From: Chloroflexota bacterium
GTDB taxonomy: Bacteria > Chloroflexota > Anaerolineae > B4-G1
Assembly: GCA_024232355.1 (NCBI GenBank)
Contig: JAAEPW010000804.1
Span: 1 to 32,252 of the forward strand
DNA length: 32,252 nt
Direction of reading: 5' to 3'
Shown here: positions 14,874 to 23,129 of the stretch, one piece after another
How positions within the stretch are numbered: the first letter of the stretch is position 1
How the letters are laid out: the number at the start of each line of letters is the position of its first letter
The notes under the pieces: generated by a model
What the model was told of the DNA's origin: nothing
What the model saw: the letters and a program-made list of their open reading frames with translations, nothing else
Database searches by the model: none
Position numbers and translations under genes: made by a program

Positions 14874-15650
14874 ATGAAAAAGCGCGTGATTATCATATCG
14901 GGAGTCATACTAGTTGGTTTTTTGGTGATGGGAAGTCTCTATCTTTTCTGGCCGAAAACGGTAACCGTCTTACCATCTGAGAACTCGTCAAGTAAAGTTC
15001 TGACACTGAGCCTGGGACACTTTAATACCTATCTCATTCAAACCGACGATGGGTATATTCTCGTGGACACTGGAATGGCCGGTGATGACAAGGTGTTGGA
15101 ACAAGCTATTTCAGAGGCCGGTATCAACCCTCAAGACATCAACCTTATCATCATTACCCACGCGCATCCTGATCACGTGGGAAGTGTCGCTCGGATGAAA
15201 GAAATCACCGGGGCGGATGTCTTGTGCCACGAATATGCGGCGCCACTTCTCCGCGCGGGAAAAGCCTCGCCAATCATCGCTCACGATCTCGTGGGCAAGT
15301 TTCTAAACATTGTTACGCCGCGTACCTATCCAAGCGTCGAACCGGACGTCGTTTTCCAGGACGAATTTGACTTGACAGAGTATGGTATCGATGGTCGAGT
15401 CATTCACACACCGGGCCATACGCAAGATTCGGCGACCATTATCTTGGGGAATGGAGAGATGCTGCTGGGAGACCTGGTACGAGAGACCGATGGCAAGATT
15501 CACATTGGCAGGTTCTACGAGGATACGAACGTATTGACTCAAAGCCTGGAAACACTTGCGACCCATAATGCGAGCAAGATATACATGTCGCACGGGACAT
15601 CTCTCGACACTGAGACGCTTCAACAGACCATTGAGAATATAAAAGAATAG
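14874..15650 (+). CDS. Metallo-beta-lactamase-fold hydrolase, membrane-anchored
   Basis: 258 residues. Hydrophobic anchor at about 5-25, then the MBL fold: LSLGHFNTYLIQ, DDGYILVDTG, the zinc motif HxHxDH (H96, H98, D100, H101), HTPGHTQDSA, LGDLVRE and SHG. Family members are hydrolases with broad substrates (lactones, thioesters, glutathione thiolesters); the substrate here is unknown. The ATG at 14874 has AGGAG at a six-base distance and is preferred over the GTG one codon earlier. The anchor suggests it faces outside or is membrane-attached. Second gene of the P3 operon. Confidence 0.88.
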   Translation: MKKRVIIISGVILVGFLVMGSLYLFWPKTVTVLPSENSSSKVLTLSLGHFNTYLIQTDDGYILVDTGMAGDDKVLEQAISEAGINPQDINLIIITHAHPDHVGSVARMKEITGADVLCHEYAAPLLRAGKASPIIAHDLVGKFLNIVTPRTYPSVEPDVVFQDEFDLTEYGIDGRVIHTPGHTQDSATIILGNGEMLLGDLVRETDGKIHIGRFYEDTNVLTQSLETLATHNASKIYMSHGTSLDTETLQQTIENIKE

Positions 15651-15692
15651 TTTTAAGAAAATACAAGAATAGTTTGGAAAAGGAGAGCAAAA

Positions 15693-17501
15693 ATGTCTGA
15701 AAAATCAACCGGATGCCGTTCATCCGCCATCATCATTGGAGCTGGTATCTCTGGTCTATCGGCGGGCTGCTACGGGCAGATGAACGGCTATCGCACCCAG
15801 ATATTCGAGATGCACAACAAGTCTGGTGGCGTGTGCACTTCTTGGAAGCGCAAGGGCTATACCATCCAGACGGCGGGGTGGCTGACGGGTTCCAGACCGG
15901 AAAACAACGATTACCACAAGTTCTGGCGGGAATTGGGCGCGGTGCAGGACCAAACGTTTGTCGATTACGAGGAGTATGTGCGGATCGAGGGCCCCAATGG
16001 CAAAGTCCTCACCCTTTACACCAACATTGACCGCTTGGAGCAGCATCTGCACGATCTAGCCCCGGAGGACAAAGAAACCATTGACTCGTTTATCAAGACC
16101 TTGCGCGGTTTTACACAGTTCGAAATGGATCAGGACAAACCACCCGAATTACACAGCTTTTTTGATAAAGCCAAAATGATGCTCGGGATGCTTCCCGCGA
16201 TGCTGGGGCCGCAAGGAAAATGGATGAGAATGACCCTCCAGGACCTGGCCAATGAATTCAAGAATCCCTTTCTGCGCGAGGCGCTGGGCAAGAGTTTGCT
16301 CCATGCCACTTTTTTTGACGATAGCCAGGGCGCAATGATGTTGCTCAATTTTCTTGCCGGGTTACACCTAAAAACATCCAGTTATCCGGTAGGCGGCCTG
16401 CAAACGGTCGTCGATGCGATTGAGCAGCGTTACCGTGACCTGGGAGGTGAGATTCACTTTAAATCGCGAGTGGCCAAAATCCTGGTAGAGAATGATAGAG
16501 CCGTTGGCGTGCGCCTGGAAGATGGGACTGAGCACCGCGCCGATGTCGTCATCTCGGCCGCCGATGGCCGCACGACGATATTCGATATGCTGGAGGGCAA
16601 GTATATCGACGACAAAATCCAGGATCACTATGACAACCCCGAGTTGTTTCCCCCCATATTCTTTGTCTCTGTGGGGGTGGACCGCACATTTGAAAAAGGA
16701 GCCCCATCGGTAGGGGGCGAGGTTTTCTTGTTTGACGAGCCGGTCACGATCGCGGGACGAGCGCGCGACCGGATGGCCGTACACATATACGACTTTGATC
16801 CCACCGTGGCCCCAGAGGGCAAGACGCTGCTCAGATTGTGGCTGCCCACCGACTTTGACTATTGGCAGAATCTACGAGCCCAAGACCGCGAGCAGTACAA
16901 AGCGGAAAAGCAGCAGGTGGCCGACCAAATGATCGCCCAGCTCGCCCAGCGCTATCCGGGATTGGCCGACCAAGTCGAGATGTGTGATATAGCCACTCCC
17001 GCGACCTTTGAGCGCTACACCGGGAACTGGCAGAGCAGCTATATGGGCTGGCTTTTTACGCCCGAGTCGATGATGACGCAGATAGACAAAACCCTGCCCG
17101 GACTCGATAATTTTTACATGATCGGGCAATGGGTTGGAGCTAGCAGCATACCGATGGCGGCTACGTCGGGCCGTCACATCACACAGGTCATCTGCCACGA
17201 GGACGACAAGCCGTTCGTAACGACGATTCCTCAACTGAAAGAAGCACAAAAGCAGGTTCAGGTAAAGGCAGAGGAAACCAATCCCAACGCACAAAGGTGG
17301 GGTGGCGCAGATCAGTGGGTTGAAATTGACTTGGGTTTGTGCAACGGTGCCGGCCAATGCGTGGATGTTTGTCCGGCGGACGTGTATCAAGTGATCGATG
17401 GAAAGGTTCAAGCAGAGAACATTGCCGAATGCATAGAATGTGGCGCGTGCCAAGACGTATGTCCTAGCAACGCGATTCTGCGTCATTGGGCGTGGGGCTA
17501 A
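15693..17501 (+). CDS. CrtI-like FAD oxidoreductase fused to 2x[4Fe-4S] ferredoxin
   Basis: 602 residues. N-terminal dinucleotide fold SAIIIGAGISGLSAG, then the FEMHNKSGGVCTSWKRKGY FAD stretch of the phytoene-desaturase/retinol-saturase-like superfamily, VGGLQTVVDAIEQRYRDLGG, and a C-terminal FAD motif (GQWVGASSIPMAATSGR). Residues about 535-600 are a ferredoxin domain with C550, C556, C560 and C580, C583, C586, C590, each group ending in CP. The first group is spaced Cx5CxxxCP, so only three of its cysteines are obvious. The fusion suggests electrons enter or leave through Fe-S clusters, permitting reduction or desaturation of an isoprenoid or other hydrophobic substrate. GGAGAG precedes the start; 42 bases after the MBL gene, probably the same operon. 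Confidence 0.85.
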   Translation: MSEKSTGCRSSAIIIGAGISGLSAGCYGQMNGYRTQIFEMHNKSGGVCTSWKRKGYTIQTAGWLTGSRPENNDYHKFWRELGAVQDQTFVDYEEYVRIEGPNGKVLTLYTNIDRLEQHLHDLAPEDKETIDSFIKTLRGFTQFEMDQDKPPELHSFFDKAKMMLGMLPAMLGPQGKWMRMTLQDLANEFKNPFLREALGKSLLHATFFDDSQGAMMLLNFLAGLHLKTSSYPVGGLQTVVDAIEQRYRDLGGEIHFKSRVAKILVENDRAVGVRLEDGTEHRADVVISAADGRTTIFDMLEGKYIDDKIQDHYDNPELFPPIFFVSVGVDRTFEKGAPSVGGEVFLFDEPVTIAGRARDRMAVHIYDFDPTVAPEGKTLLRLWLPTDFDYWQNLRAQDREQYKAEKQQVADQMIAQLAQRYPGLADQVEMCDIATPATFERYTGNWQSSYMGWLFTPESMMTQIDKTLPGLDNFYMIGQWVGASSIPMAATSGRHITQVICHEDDKPFVTTIPQLKEAQKQVQVKAEETNPNAQRWGGADQWVEIDLGLCNGAGQCVDVCPADVYQVIDGKVQAENIAECIECGACQDVCPSNAILRHWAWG

Positions 17502-17525
17502 ACTGAATCTTGATCGAGCGCTGGT

Positions 17526-17576
17526 GGCTCGCTGCACTGATCCGGCCCAACAATTGGGTAGGCCAGGCAGCGAGCC
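17526..17576. repeat. Long hairpin after the FAD/ferredoxin gene
   Basis: Arms GGCTCGCTGC (17526-17535) and GCAGCGAGCC (17567-17576) pair perfectly, and an inner pair GGCC...GGCC adds structure. There is no T-run, but its position 25 bases after a stop codon allows a role in 3' end protection or termination. Confidence 0.55.
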
Positions 17577-17712
17577 GTCACGCATCAATGATCAGGAAAA
17601 CGCAACGATAACCTATTTCACCAGCACTCGGAAACCGAAATCAAACGAATGCGTATAGAGTAGGGGAATGGTTTAGGTGTTCGAGTGAGATATGACCCCA
17701 AACATAGGGCGA

Positions 17713-17861
17713 GGTACTGGTTCAGTTGGGTGGGATTTCTGGATAGTCAGCCAATTGTGGCTCAAAAAGGGGCTTGTAGCCGAGGTTTCCATACCTCGCA
17801 GGGCCTTACGCGCTATGGAAAGCGCGGCTACATTGTAATCCCATTCAACTGAACCAGTGCC
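17713..17861 (+). mobile_element. MITE-like element, complete copy (149 bp, 8-bp target duplication)
   Basis: Flanked by perfect direct repeats TAGGGCGA (17705-17712 and 17862-17869). Terminal inverted repeats are 25 bp with three mismatches: left GGTACTGGTTCAGTTGGG, right read inward GGCACTGGTTCAGTTGAA. Non-coding. Bases 17723-17861 match 1-139 with one difference. The core 17776-17831 is a palindromic unit also seen in variant form at 27521 and 27779. It would be moved by a transposase encoded elsewhere; family undetermined. Confidence 0.88.
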
Positions 17862-17903
17862 TAGGGCGATTGCATTTATATTTCAGTGCTTCGAGTCCAA
17901 CAC

Positions 17904-17952
17904 GTAGCATAGCCCCTCGTGGGCGTAAAACGGGCACAAGGCCCTATGCTAC
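17904..17952. repeat. Palindromic unit (REP-like)
   Basis: Arms begin GTAGCATAG and end CTATGCTAC (9 bp perfect), with further pairing of the C-rich and G-rich inner parts. It resembles in design, not sequence, the GTAGCCG palindromes in this window. Confidence 0.55.
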
Positions 17953-18057
17953 TAACGAAATTACCGAGTTTTGTGCATAAAACAAGGTTCCACATTGTAA
18001 ATGCAATTGCCCTACCCCAAACACACATTGATGCTCAAGGATATGACGAGGAATAAT

Positions 18058-19548
18058 ATGAACTCTGCACTGGTGATTGGCGCGGGCATAGGTGGTATCG
18101 CTATCGCCGCCCGGCTGGCGCGACTTGGATACCGTGTCACCGTAGTGGAAAAAGGCGATCGGGCGGGCGGGCGTTGTGATCGTTTGGTCAGGGATGGTCA
18201 CTGCTTTGACACTGGCCCCACGTTGTTTTTAATGTCCGAACTCTTTGCCCAAGCCTTTGATGAACTGGGCGAATGTATGGAGGATCACCTGGACCTGCGC
18301 CGCGTGGACCCCTCCTACCGCATTCACTTTGACGATGGCTCCAACCTGGCTCTGACCTCTGACCTGGGCGTGATGCAGACACAAATGGAAGCCATCGAGC
18401 CGGGCAGCTTTGGTGGCCTTTTGCGCTACCTCAATGAGGGGCATCTTCATTATGAGCTTGTTTTATCTCACATCGTGGGACGTAACTTTTTCAATCTGTT
18501 CGAGTATTTCAGTCCCAAGAACGTAGGTCTGATCTTTCGGCTCAAGGCGTTGGCAAAGCACTATGCCAATGTGGGCAAGTATTTCAGCGATGACCGGCTC
18601 AAAATCGCCTTTACTTTTCAAGACATGTATGTTGGGCTTAGCCCCTATACAGCCCCAGCCACTTATTCCATGTTGCAATATGCCGAATTGGCCGGTGGTG
18701 TCTGGTTTCCGATGGGCGGCATGTATCGCATCGTCCAAGCGCTGACGAGTATTGCCGAAAAAAGCGGGGCTCAGTTTGTATACAATGCTCCCGTGGAACA
18801 GATCAACGTCAATGGTCGGCAGGCCACCGGCGTCACTCTGGCCGACGGTCGACAGATACAGGCCGATATTGTCGTCGCCAACGCCGACTTGCCTTACGTC
18901 TATCGCTGCCTCTTGCCGGACGACGGTGCGTCTCGGCGGCTTGAGCGCAAAAAGTACACTTGCTCAACAGTGACGTTCTGCTGGGGTGTGGACAAGCAGT
19001 ATCCTCAACTCGGAGCGCACAATCTTTTTATAGCCCGCGACTTTCGCCAATGCATCGACCAGATCTTTCAAGACCTCACGCTGCCCGACGATCCGAGCAT
19101 TTACGTACACGCACCGGTGCGCATAGACCCTTCGATGGCCCCCAACGGCCAAGACACGTTGACGGCAGTCGTGCCGGTTGGTCACATCAACGACGCAGCA
19201 CCCCAGGACTGGCCCGCCATCCAAAAGCGAGCCCGACGGCTCGTGCTGCAACGCCTGGCCCAAATCGGCGTTTCTGACCTGGAGGACCACATAAAGTTCG
19301 AGATCAGCCATACGCCATCCGACTGGCAGAGCCGCTACAATTTGACCAAAGGCGCTGGTTATGGCCTGAGTCACACGTTTTTGCAGATGGGCTATCTGCG
19401 TCCGCACAACCGGCATGCGCGCTATCGCAATGTCTACTTTGTCGGGGCCAGTACCCATCCCGGTGCCGGGCTGCCCACTGTATTGATTTCGGCCCGTCTC
19501 ACCACCGAGCGCATTCTGCGAGACGCGGGCACTCCTCAACCAGCCTGA
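18058..19548 (+). CDS. crtI: CrtI-type phytoene desaturase (copy A)
   Basis: 496 residues from ATG 18058, chosen because GAGGA precedes it and the FAD fold begins at once (ALVIGAGIGGIAIAARL, VVEKGDRAGGRCD, FDTGPTLF). The C-terminal CrtI signature NVYFVGASTHPGAGLPTVL is intact (H467). Expected role: FAD-dependent desaturation of phytoene (or a C30 analogue) at the membrane in carotenoid synthesis. Closely related throughout to the next gene, so a tandem duplication. The phytoene synthase gene follows the second copy. Whether A makes lycopene or a partly desaturated product cannot be told. Confidence 0.9.
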   Translation: MNSALVIGAGIGGIAIAARLARLGYRVTVVEKGDRAGGRCDRLVRDGHCFDTGPTLFLMSELFAQAFDELGECMEDHLDLRRVDPSYRIHFDDGSNLALTSDLGVMQTQMEAIEPGSFGGLLRYLNEGHLHYELVLSHIVGRNFFNLFEYFSPKNVGLIFRLKALAKHYANVGKYFSDDRLKIAFTFQDMYVGLSPYTAPATYSMLQYAELAGGVWFPMGGMYRIVQALTSIAEKSGAQFVYNAPVEQINVNGRQATGVTLADGRQIQADIVVANADLPYVYRCLLPDDGASRRLERKKYTCSTVTFCWGVDKQYPQLGAHNLFIARDFRQCIDQIFQDLTLPDDPSIYVHAPVRIDPSMAPNGQDTLTAVVPVGHINDAAPQDWPAIQKRARRLVLQRLAQIGVSDLEDHIKFEISHTPSDWQSRYNLTKGAGYGLSHTFLQMGYLRPHNRHARYRNVYFVGASTHPGAGLPTVLISARLTTERILRDAGTPQPA

Positions 19549-19563
19549 CGGTACTTGCGTCTC

Positions 19564-19591
19564 TTGCTCAAGTGGGGATTGAGCGTATAAT
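19564..19591 (+). promoter_or_regulatory. Putative promoter between the two crtI-type genes
   Basis: TTGCTC (19564-19569), 16-base spacer, TATAAT (19586-19591), 34 bases before the ATG of copy B. It would allow copy B, crtB and the two membrane-protein genes to be expressed independently of copy A. Confidence 0.5.
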
Positions 19592-19625
19592 GCAACTTGC
19601 CAATAGGCTATGAATGGAGCACTAG

Positions 19626-21113
19626 ATGAAAAATCCAACCGCTCTGGTGATCGGCGCTGGCATGGGGGGGATCGCCACTGCCGCCCGATTAGCACGACAC
19701 GGATACCGCGTCACTGTAGTAGAAAAAGGTGAACGAGCCGGTGGACGTTGCGACCGCCTAGTTCAAGACGGACACCACTTTGACACCGGGCCTACCTTGT
19801 TCGTGATGCCCGAAATCTATGCTCGGACTTTTGCCGACCTGGGCGAACGTATGGAGGATCACCTGGACCTGCGCCGCATCGATCCCACCTACCAGGTTCA
19901 TTTTGAAGACGGTTCCAGCCTGGCGCTCACTTCCAACCTGAACAGGATGCAGGCGCAGTTAGAGGCCATAGAGCCCGGCAGTTTTGGCGGCCTTTTGCGC
20001 TATCTCAACGAGGGACATTTGCATTACGAACTCGCTTTTCCCCATTTGGTGGACCGTAGCTTTGACAATTGGTTCGAGTTTTATAATCTCAAAAACCTGT
20101 TCATGCTTTTCAAGCTCAAGCTACTGATCCGGCACTATGACAATGTGGGCAAGTACTTTGACGATCGCCGATTAAAAGCCGCTTTTACTTTTCAGGACAT
20201 GTATCTGAGCTTGAGCCCCTACGAGGCTTCGGCCACTTATTCGCTGTTTCCGTATGCCGAGTTGACGGGTGGCGTCTGGTTTCCGATGGGCGGCATGGCC
20301 CATCTCACCGAATCACTGACGGGCATTGCCGAAAGAAGCGGGGTCCAGTTCGTGTACGATGCTCCCGTAGAACAGATCAACGTCAATGGCCGCCAGGCCA
20401 CCGGCGTCACCCTGACCGACGGTCAGCAGATGCAGGCTGATCTCGTGGTTGCCAATGCCGACCTGCCCTACGTCTATCGCTGCCTCTTGCCGGACGATGG
20501 TACGTCTCAGCGGCTGGAGCGCAAAAAGTATACCTGCTCAACAGTGACATTCTATTGGGGTGTTGACAAACCATACCCCGAACTTGGAGTGCACAACATA
20601 TTTTTGGCCGAAGAGAACTATCGTCGAGGGTTTGACCAAGTCCTCAAGAACCTCACGTTGCCCGAACAGCCGAGTTTTTACGTACACGCACCGGCGCGCG
20701 CGGATCCTTCGTTGGCCCCTCCAGGTCAAGACACACTGATGATAGTCGTGCCGGTTGGCCACATCAACGACGATGCGCCCCAGGATTGGCCCGTCATCCA
20801 GAAACAGGCCCGGCGGCTCGTGCTGGAGCGTCTGGCCCAGATCGGCATTTCCGACTTGGACACTCATCTCAAATTCGAGGTGAGCTATACGCCGCACGAC
20901 TGGCAGAGTCGATACAATCTGACCAAAGGCTCCACTCTCGGTCTGGGGCACAACTTGACGCAGATGGGCTACCTGCGTCCACACAACCGGCACACCCGCT
21001 ACCGCAACCTATACTTTGTAGGGACCAACACCTGTCCTGGCAACGGCGTGGCTACCGTGCTCATTTCGGCCCGCCTCACCACCGAACGTATCTTGCGGGA
21101 TAAACGATTATGA
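19626..21113 (+). CDS. crtI: CrtI-type carotenoid desaturase paralog (copy B)
   Basis: 495 residues, same fold and motifs as copy A (ALVIGAGMGGIATAARL, VVEKGERAGGRCD, FDTGPTLF), roughly three quarters identical by eye. The C-terminal signature departs from the family: NLYFVGTNTCPGNGVATVL, with C470 where copy A and the PROSITE pattern have H/Q/T. This suggests a second step, for example another desaturation or a related oxidation, or a heteromeric partner for copy A. GGAG precedes the start at 19626. Its stop overlaps the crtB start (ATGA), showing translational coupling. Confidence 0.88.
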   Translation: MKNPTALVIGAGMGGIATAARLARHGYRVTVVEKGERAGGRCDRLVQDGHHFDTGPTLFVMPEIYARTFADLGERMEDHLDLRRIDPTYQVHFEDGSSLALTSNLNRMQAQLEAIEPGSFGGLLRYLNEGHLHYELAFPHLVDRSFDNWFEFYNLKNLFMLFKLKLLIRHYDNVGKYFDDRRLKAAFTFQDMYLSLSPYEASATYSLFPYAELTGGVWFPMGGMAHLTESLTGIAERSGVQFVYDAPVEQINVNGRQATGVTLTDGQQMQADLVVANADLPYVYRCLLPDDGTSQRLERKKYTCSTVTFYWGVDKPYPELGVHNIFLAEENYRRGFDQVLKNLTLPEQPSFYVHAPARADPSLAPPGQDTLMIVVPVGHINDDAPQDWPVIQKQARRLVLERLAQIGISDLDTHLKFEVSYTPHDWQSRYNLTKGSTLGLGHNLTQMGYLRPHNRHTRYRNLYFVGTNTCPGNGVATVLISARLTTERILRDKRL

Positions 21114-22069
21114 CAGATACTACTGCAGCACTGGCCAAATCTATCACCTGGGCCAGCAGCAAACAGACCTATTACACCGCCTCCCTGATGGTGGACAGGG
21201 ATTTGGTCAACGACTGCTACCGAGCCTACGCTTATTTCCGCTGGGCTGATGACATCATTGATATTTCGTCTCAATCCGCTGAGGAGCGTACCACTTTTAT
21301 CCAGCAGCAAAGAGCATTGATCGACCGGCTGTACGAGGGTGAACGCCCAAATGATCTGACACCGGAAGAAGAAATGATCGCCGACCTCATCATGCACGAC
21401 AGGGCGGACAATGCCGACAGTGCCGGTCGGTCGCATCCGGGTGAGAGCAGCGGGCTGCAATTCTTTATTCGCAATTTCCTGGCCGTCATCGAGTTCGACG
21501 CGTACCGCAAAGGACGGCTCATTAGCCAGGAAGAGTTGACGTGGTACGCAAACTGCTTGGGAAAATCTGTCACCGATGGCATCCTGTATTTCATCGGTAA
21601 CAGTTGTCTCTATCCAACCGCTGAGAATCGCTATCTGGCGGCTACTGCCGCTCATATCACGCACATGCTTCGCGATATGGTGTCGGACATAACTGAGGGA
21701 TATATCAACATCCCGCGCGAGTATCTGGAAGCGCACGCGATCAGTCCTGAGGATGTGAGCAGTCCCCCTTTTCGAGCCTGGGTGCAGAGTCGGGTGGAAC
21801 AGGCGCGGCAATATCTCTACGAGGGCAAGCGTTACTTGGATGAACTGGACGTTTTGCGCTGCAAAATTGCCGGATACTGGTACTGCGTCCGTTTTGAGAC
21901 CGTCCTCGATGCCATAGAGCGCGACGGCTACATCCTGCGCGCTGTGTATAACGAACGGCGTAAACTCTCCACGTGGCTCAGAATGGTCTGGTGTGGTGTT
22001 TCTGTTGCCCTTCAACACGTCATTCGTCAGGTTCCAAACATTATTTTATGCAAGGAGGCGCAATCATGA
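21110..22069 (+). CDS. crtB: Phytoene/squalene synthase family protein
   Basis: 319 residues. It has both Asp-rich regions of trans-isoprenyl head-to-head synthases: WADDIID (D47, D48, D51) and RDMVSDITEGYINIP (D189, D193), plus YRAYAYFRWADD. It condenses two prenyl diphosphates to phytoene (C40) or a C30 analogue, feeding the two desaturases upstream. ATGA overlaps at both ends lock it to crtI copy B and the following membrane protein gene. Chain length cannot be told from the sequence. Confidence 0.92.
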   Translation: MTDTTAALAKSITWASSKQTYYTASLMVDRDLVNDCYRAYAYFRWADDIIDISSQSAEERTTFIQQQRALIDRLYEGERPNDLTPEEEMIADLIMHDRADNADSAGRSHPGESSGLQFFIRNFLAVIEFDAYRKGRLISQEELTWYANCLGKSVTDGILYFIGNSCLYPTAENRYLAATAAHITHMLRDMVSDITEGYINIPREYLEAHAISPEDVSSPPFRAWVQSRVEQARQYLYEGKRYLDELDVLRCKIAGYWYCVRFETVLDAIERDGYILRAVYNERRKLSTWLRMVWCGVSVALQHVIRQVPNIILCKEAQS

Positions 22070-23118
22070 CTAACAAACGAACCAAGCGCGAGCCACGACC
22101 GTACGCCCTCAGTTGGATCAACCGCCTGAACACTTGGGTGGAGCAATTGTCCGGGCCAAGCTGGCTATATTATCTCGGACTTGGACTGGTTCTGTTTTTG
22201 GCCCAGGTTATTGTCCTGCGGGTGGAAGGAGCTTCCCTCGGCGTCACCTTGCCTATGCAGGGATTCATAGCCGGAGTGATCGCATTCATTTTGGCATTGT
22301 GCCATTATTTGGATGCACGGGCAAGCACCGCACTGGAGACCCTGCGCCCGGCCCTGAACACCAGCGAAAAAGAGTACGACGATTTGCATTACCGCCTCAC
22401 CACGCTTCCGGCGCGCTCGACGGTGCTGCTAAGCTTGGTCGCATTCCTCACGCCTTTTCTGATTGAATCAATCGGGAATGAACCTTATCGTCTCGAAGCA
22501 TTGGCCCCTTTTCCCATCTCGGCGAATCTCTTTCGTCTCTTGTACTTGATCTGCTGGGGGGTCTTTGGCACACTCTTTTACCACACAGTCCATCAATTGA
22601 GACTGATCAACCGCATCTATACCGAACACACGCGTATTAATCTCTTTCGTATGATGCCCCTGTACGCCTTTGCCAGTCTCACCGCGTTCACAGCCGGAAG
22701 CTTGACCGTGATTCCCTATGCCTTTTTTTACGTCAACCGCATCAGCTTTATGAACGATTCGGGTGCCCTAGTCACAGTGCTCGTCATCCAGTTTCTGGCA
22801 ATCGTGGCCTTTGTCTGGCCGCAGTTGGGCATTCACCGTCTTCAGGATGCAGAGCATGCGCGTTTGCTGGATGAGATCAATCGGCGTTATGAAACAATCA
22901 CCACCGAGTTGCATCGGCGAGTGGACGCGGGAGAGCTACAGAACATAGGTGATCTGAACACGGCCATGTCTAGCCTGGAGATGGAGCGGCAAACGCTGGC
23001 GCGTATCTCTACGTGGCCCTGGCAACCGGAAACGGTGCGTTGGCTGGTGACCGCGCTGGTGCTGCCGCTTGGATTGTGGCTTGTCCAATATTTCTTGCAG
23101 CGCGTGTTGGGGCCATAG
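22066..23118 (+). CDS. Multi-pass membrane protein of unknown function in the carotenoid operon
   Basis: 350 residues from ATG 22066 (AAGGAGG nine bases upstream; ATGA overlap with crtB). About seven membrane segments (near 36-55, 63-83, 120-140, 155-175, 195-225, 232-255, 325-345), and a soluble, coiled-coil-prone stretch at about 258-315 (RLLDEINRRYETITTELHRR). No known enzymatic motif. Tight coupling to crtB suggests a role in carotenoid modification, placement or membrane organisation, but that is context only. Confidence 0.7.
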   Translation: MTNKRTKREPRPYALSWINRLNTWVEQLSGPSWLYYLGLGLVLFLAQVIVLRVEGASLGVTLPMQGFIAGVIAFILALCHYLDARASTALETLRPALNTSEKEYDDLHYRLTTLPARSTVLLSLVAFLTPFLIESIGNEPYRLEALAPFPISANLFRLLYLICWGVFGTLFYHTVHQLRLINRIYTEHTRINLFRMMPLYAFASLTAFTAGSLTVIPYAFFYVNRISFMNDSGALVTVLVIQFLAIVAFVWPQLGIHRLQDAEHARLLDEINRRYETITTELHRRVDAGELQNIGDLNTAMSSLEMERQTLARISTWPWQPETVRWLVTALVLPLGLWLVQYFLQRVLGP

Positions 23119-23129
23119 GAGACGAGAAT

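Larger units (their letters stand above)
17502..18057. other. Repeat-rich intergenic region
   Basis: No gene seen in 556 bases. It holds a 10-bp-stem hairpin at 17526-17576, the complete MITE-like element at 17713-17861, and a palindromic unit at 17904-17952. The promoter of the carotenoid genes should be near 17960-18050, but no clear consensus is visible. Confidence 0.6.
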
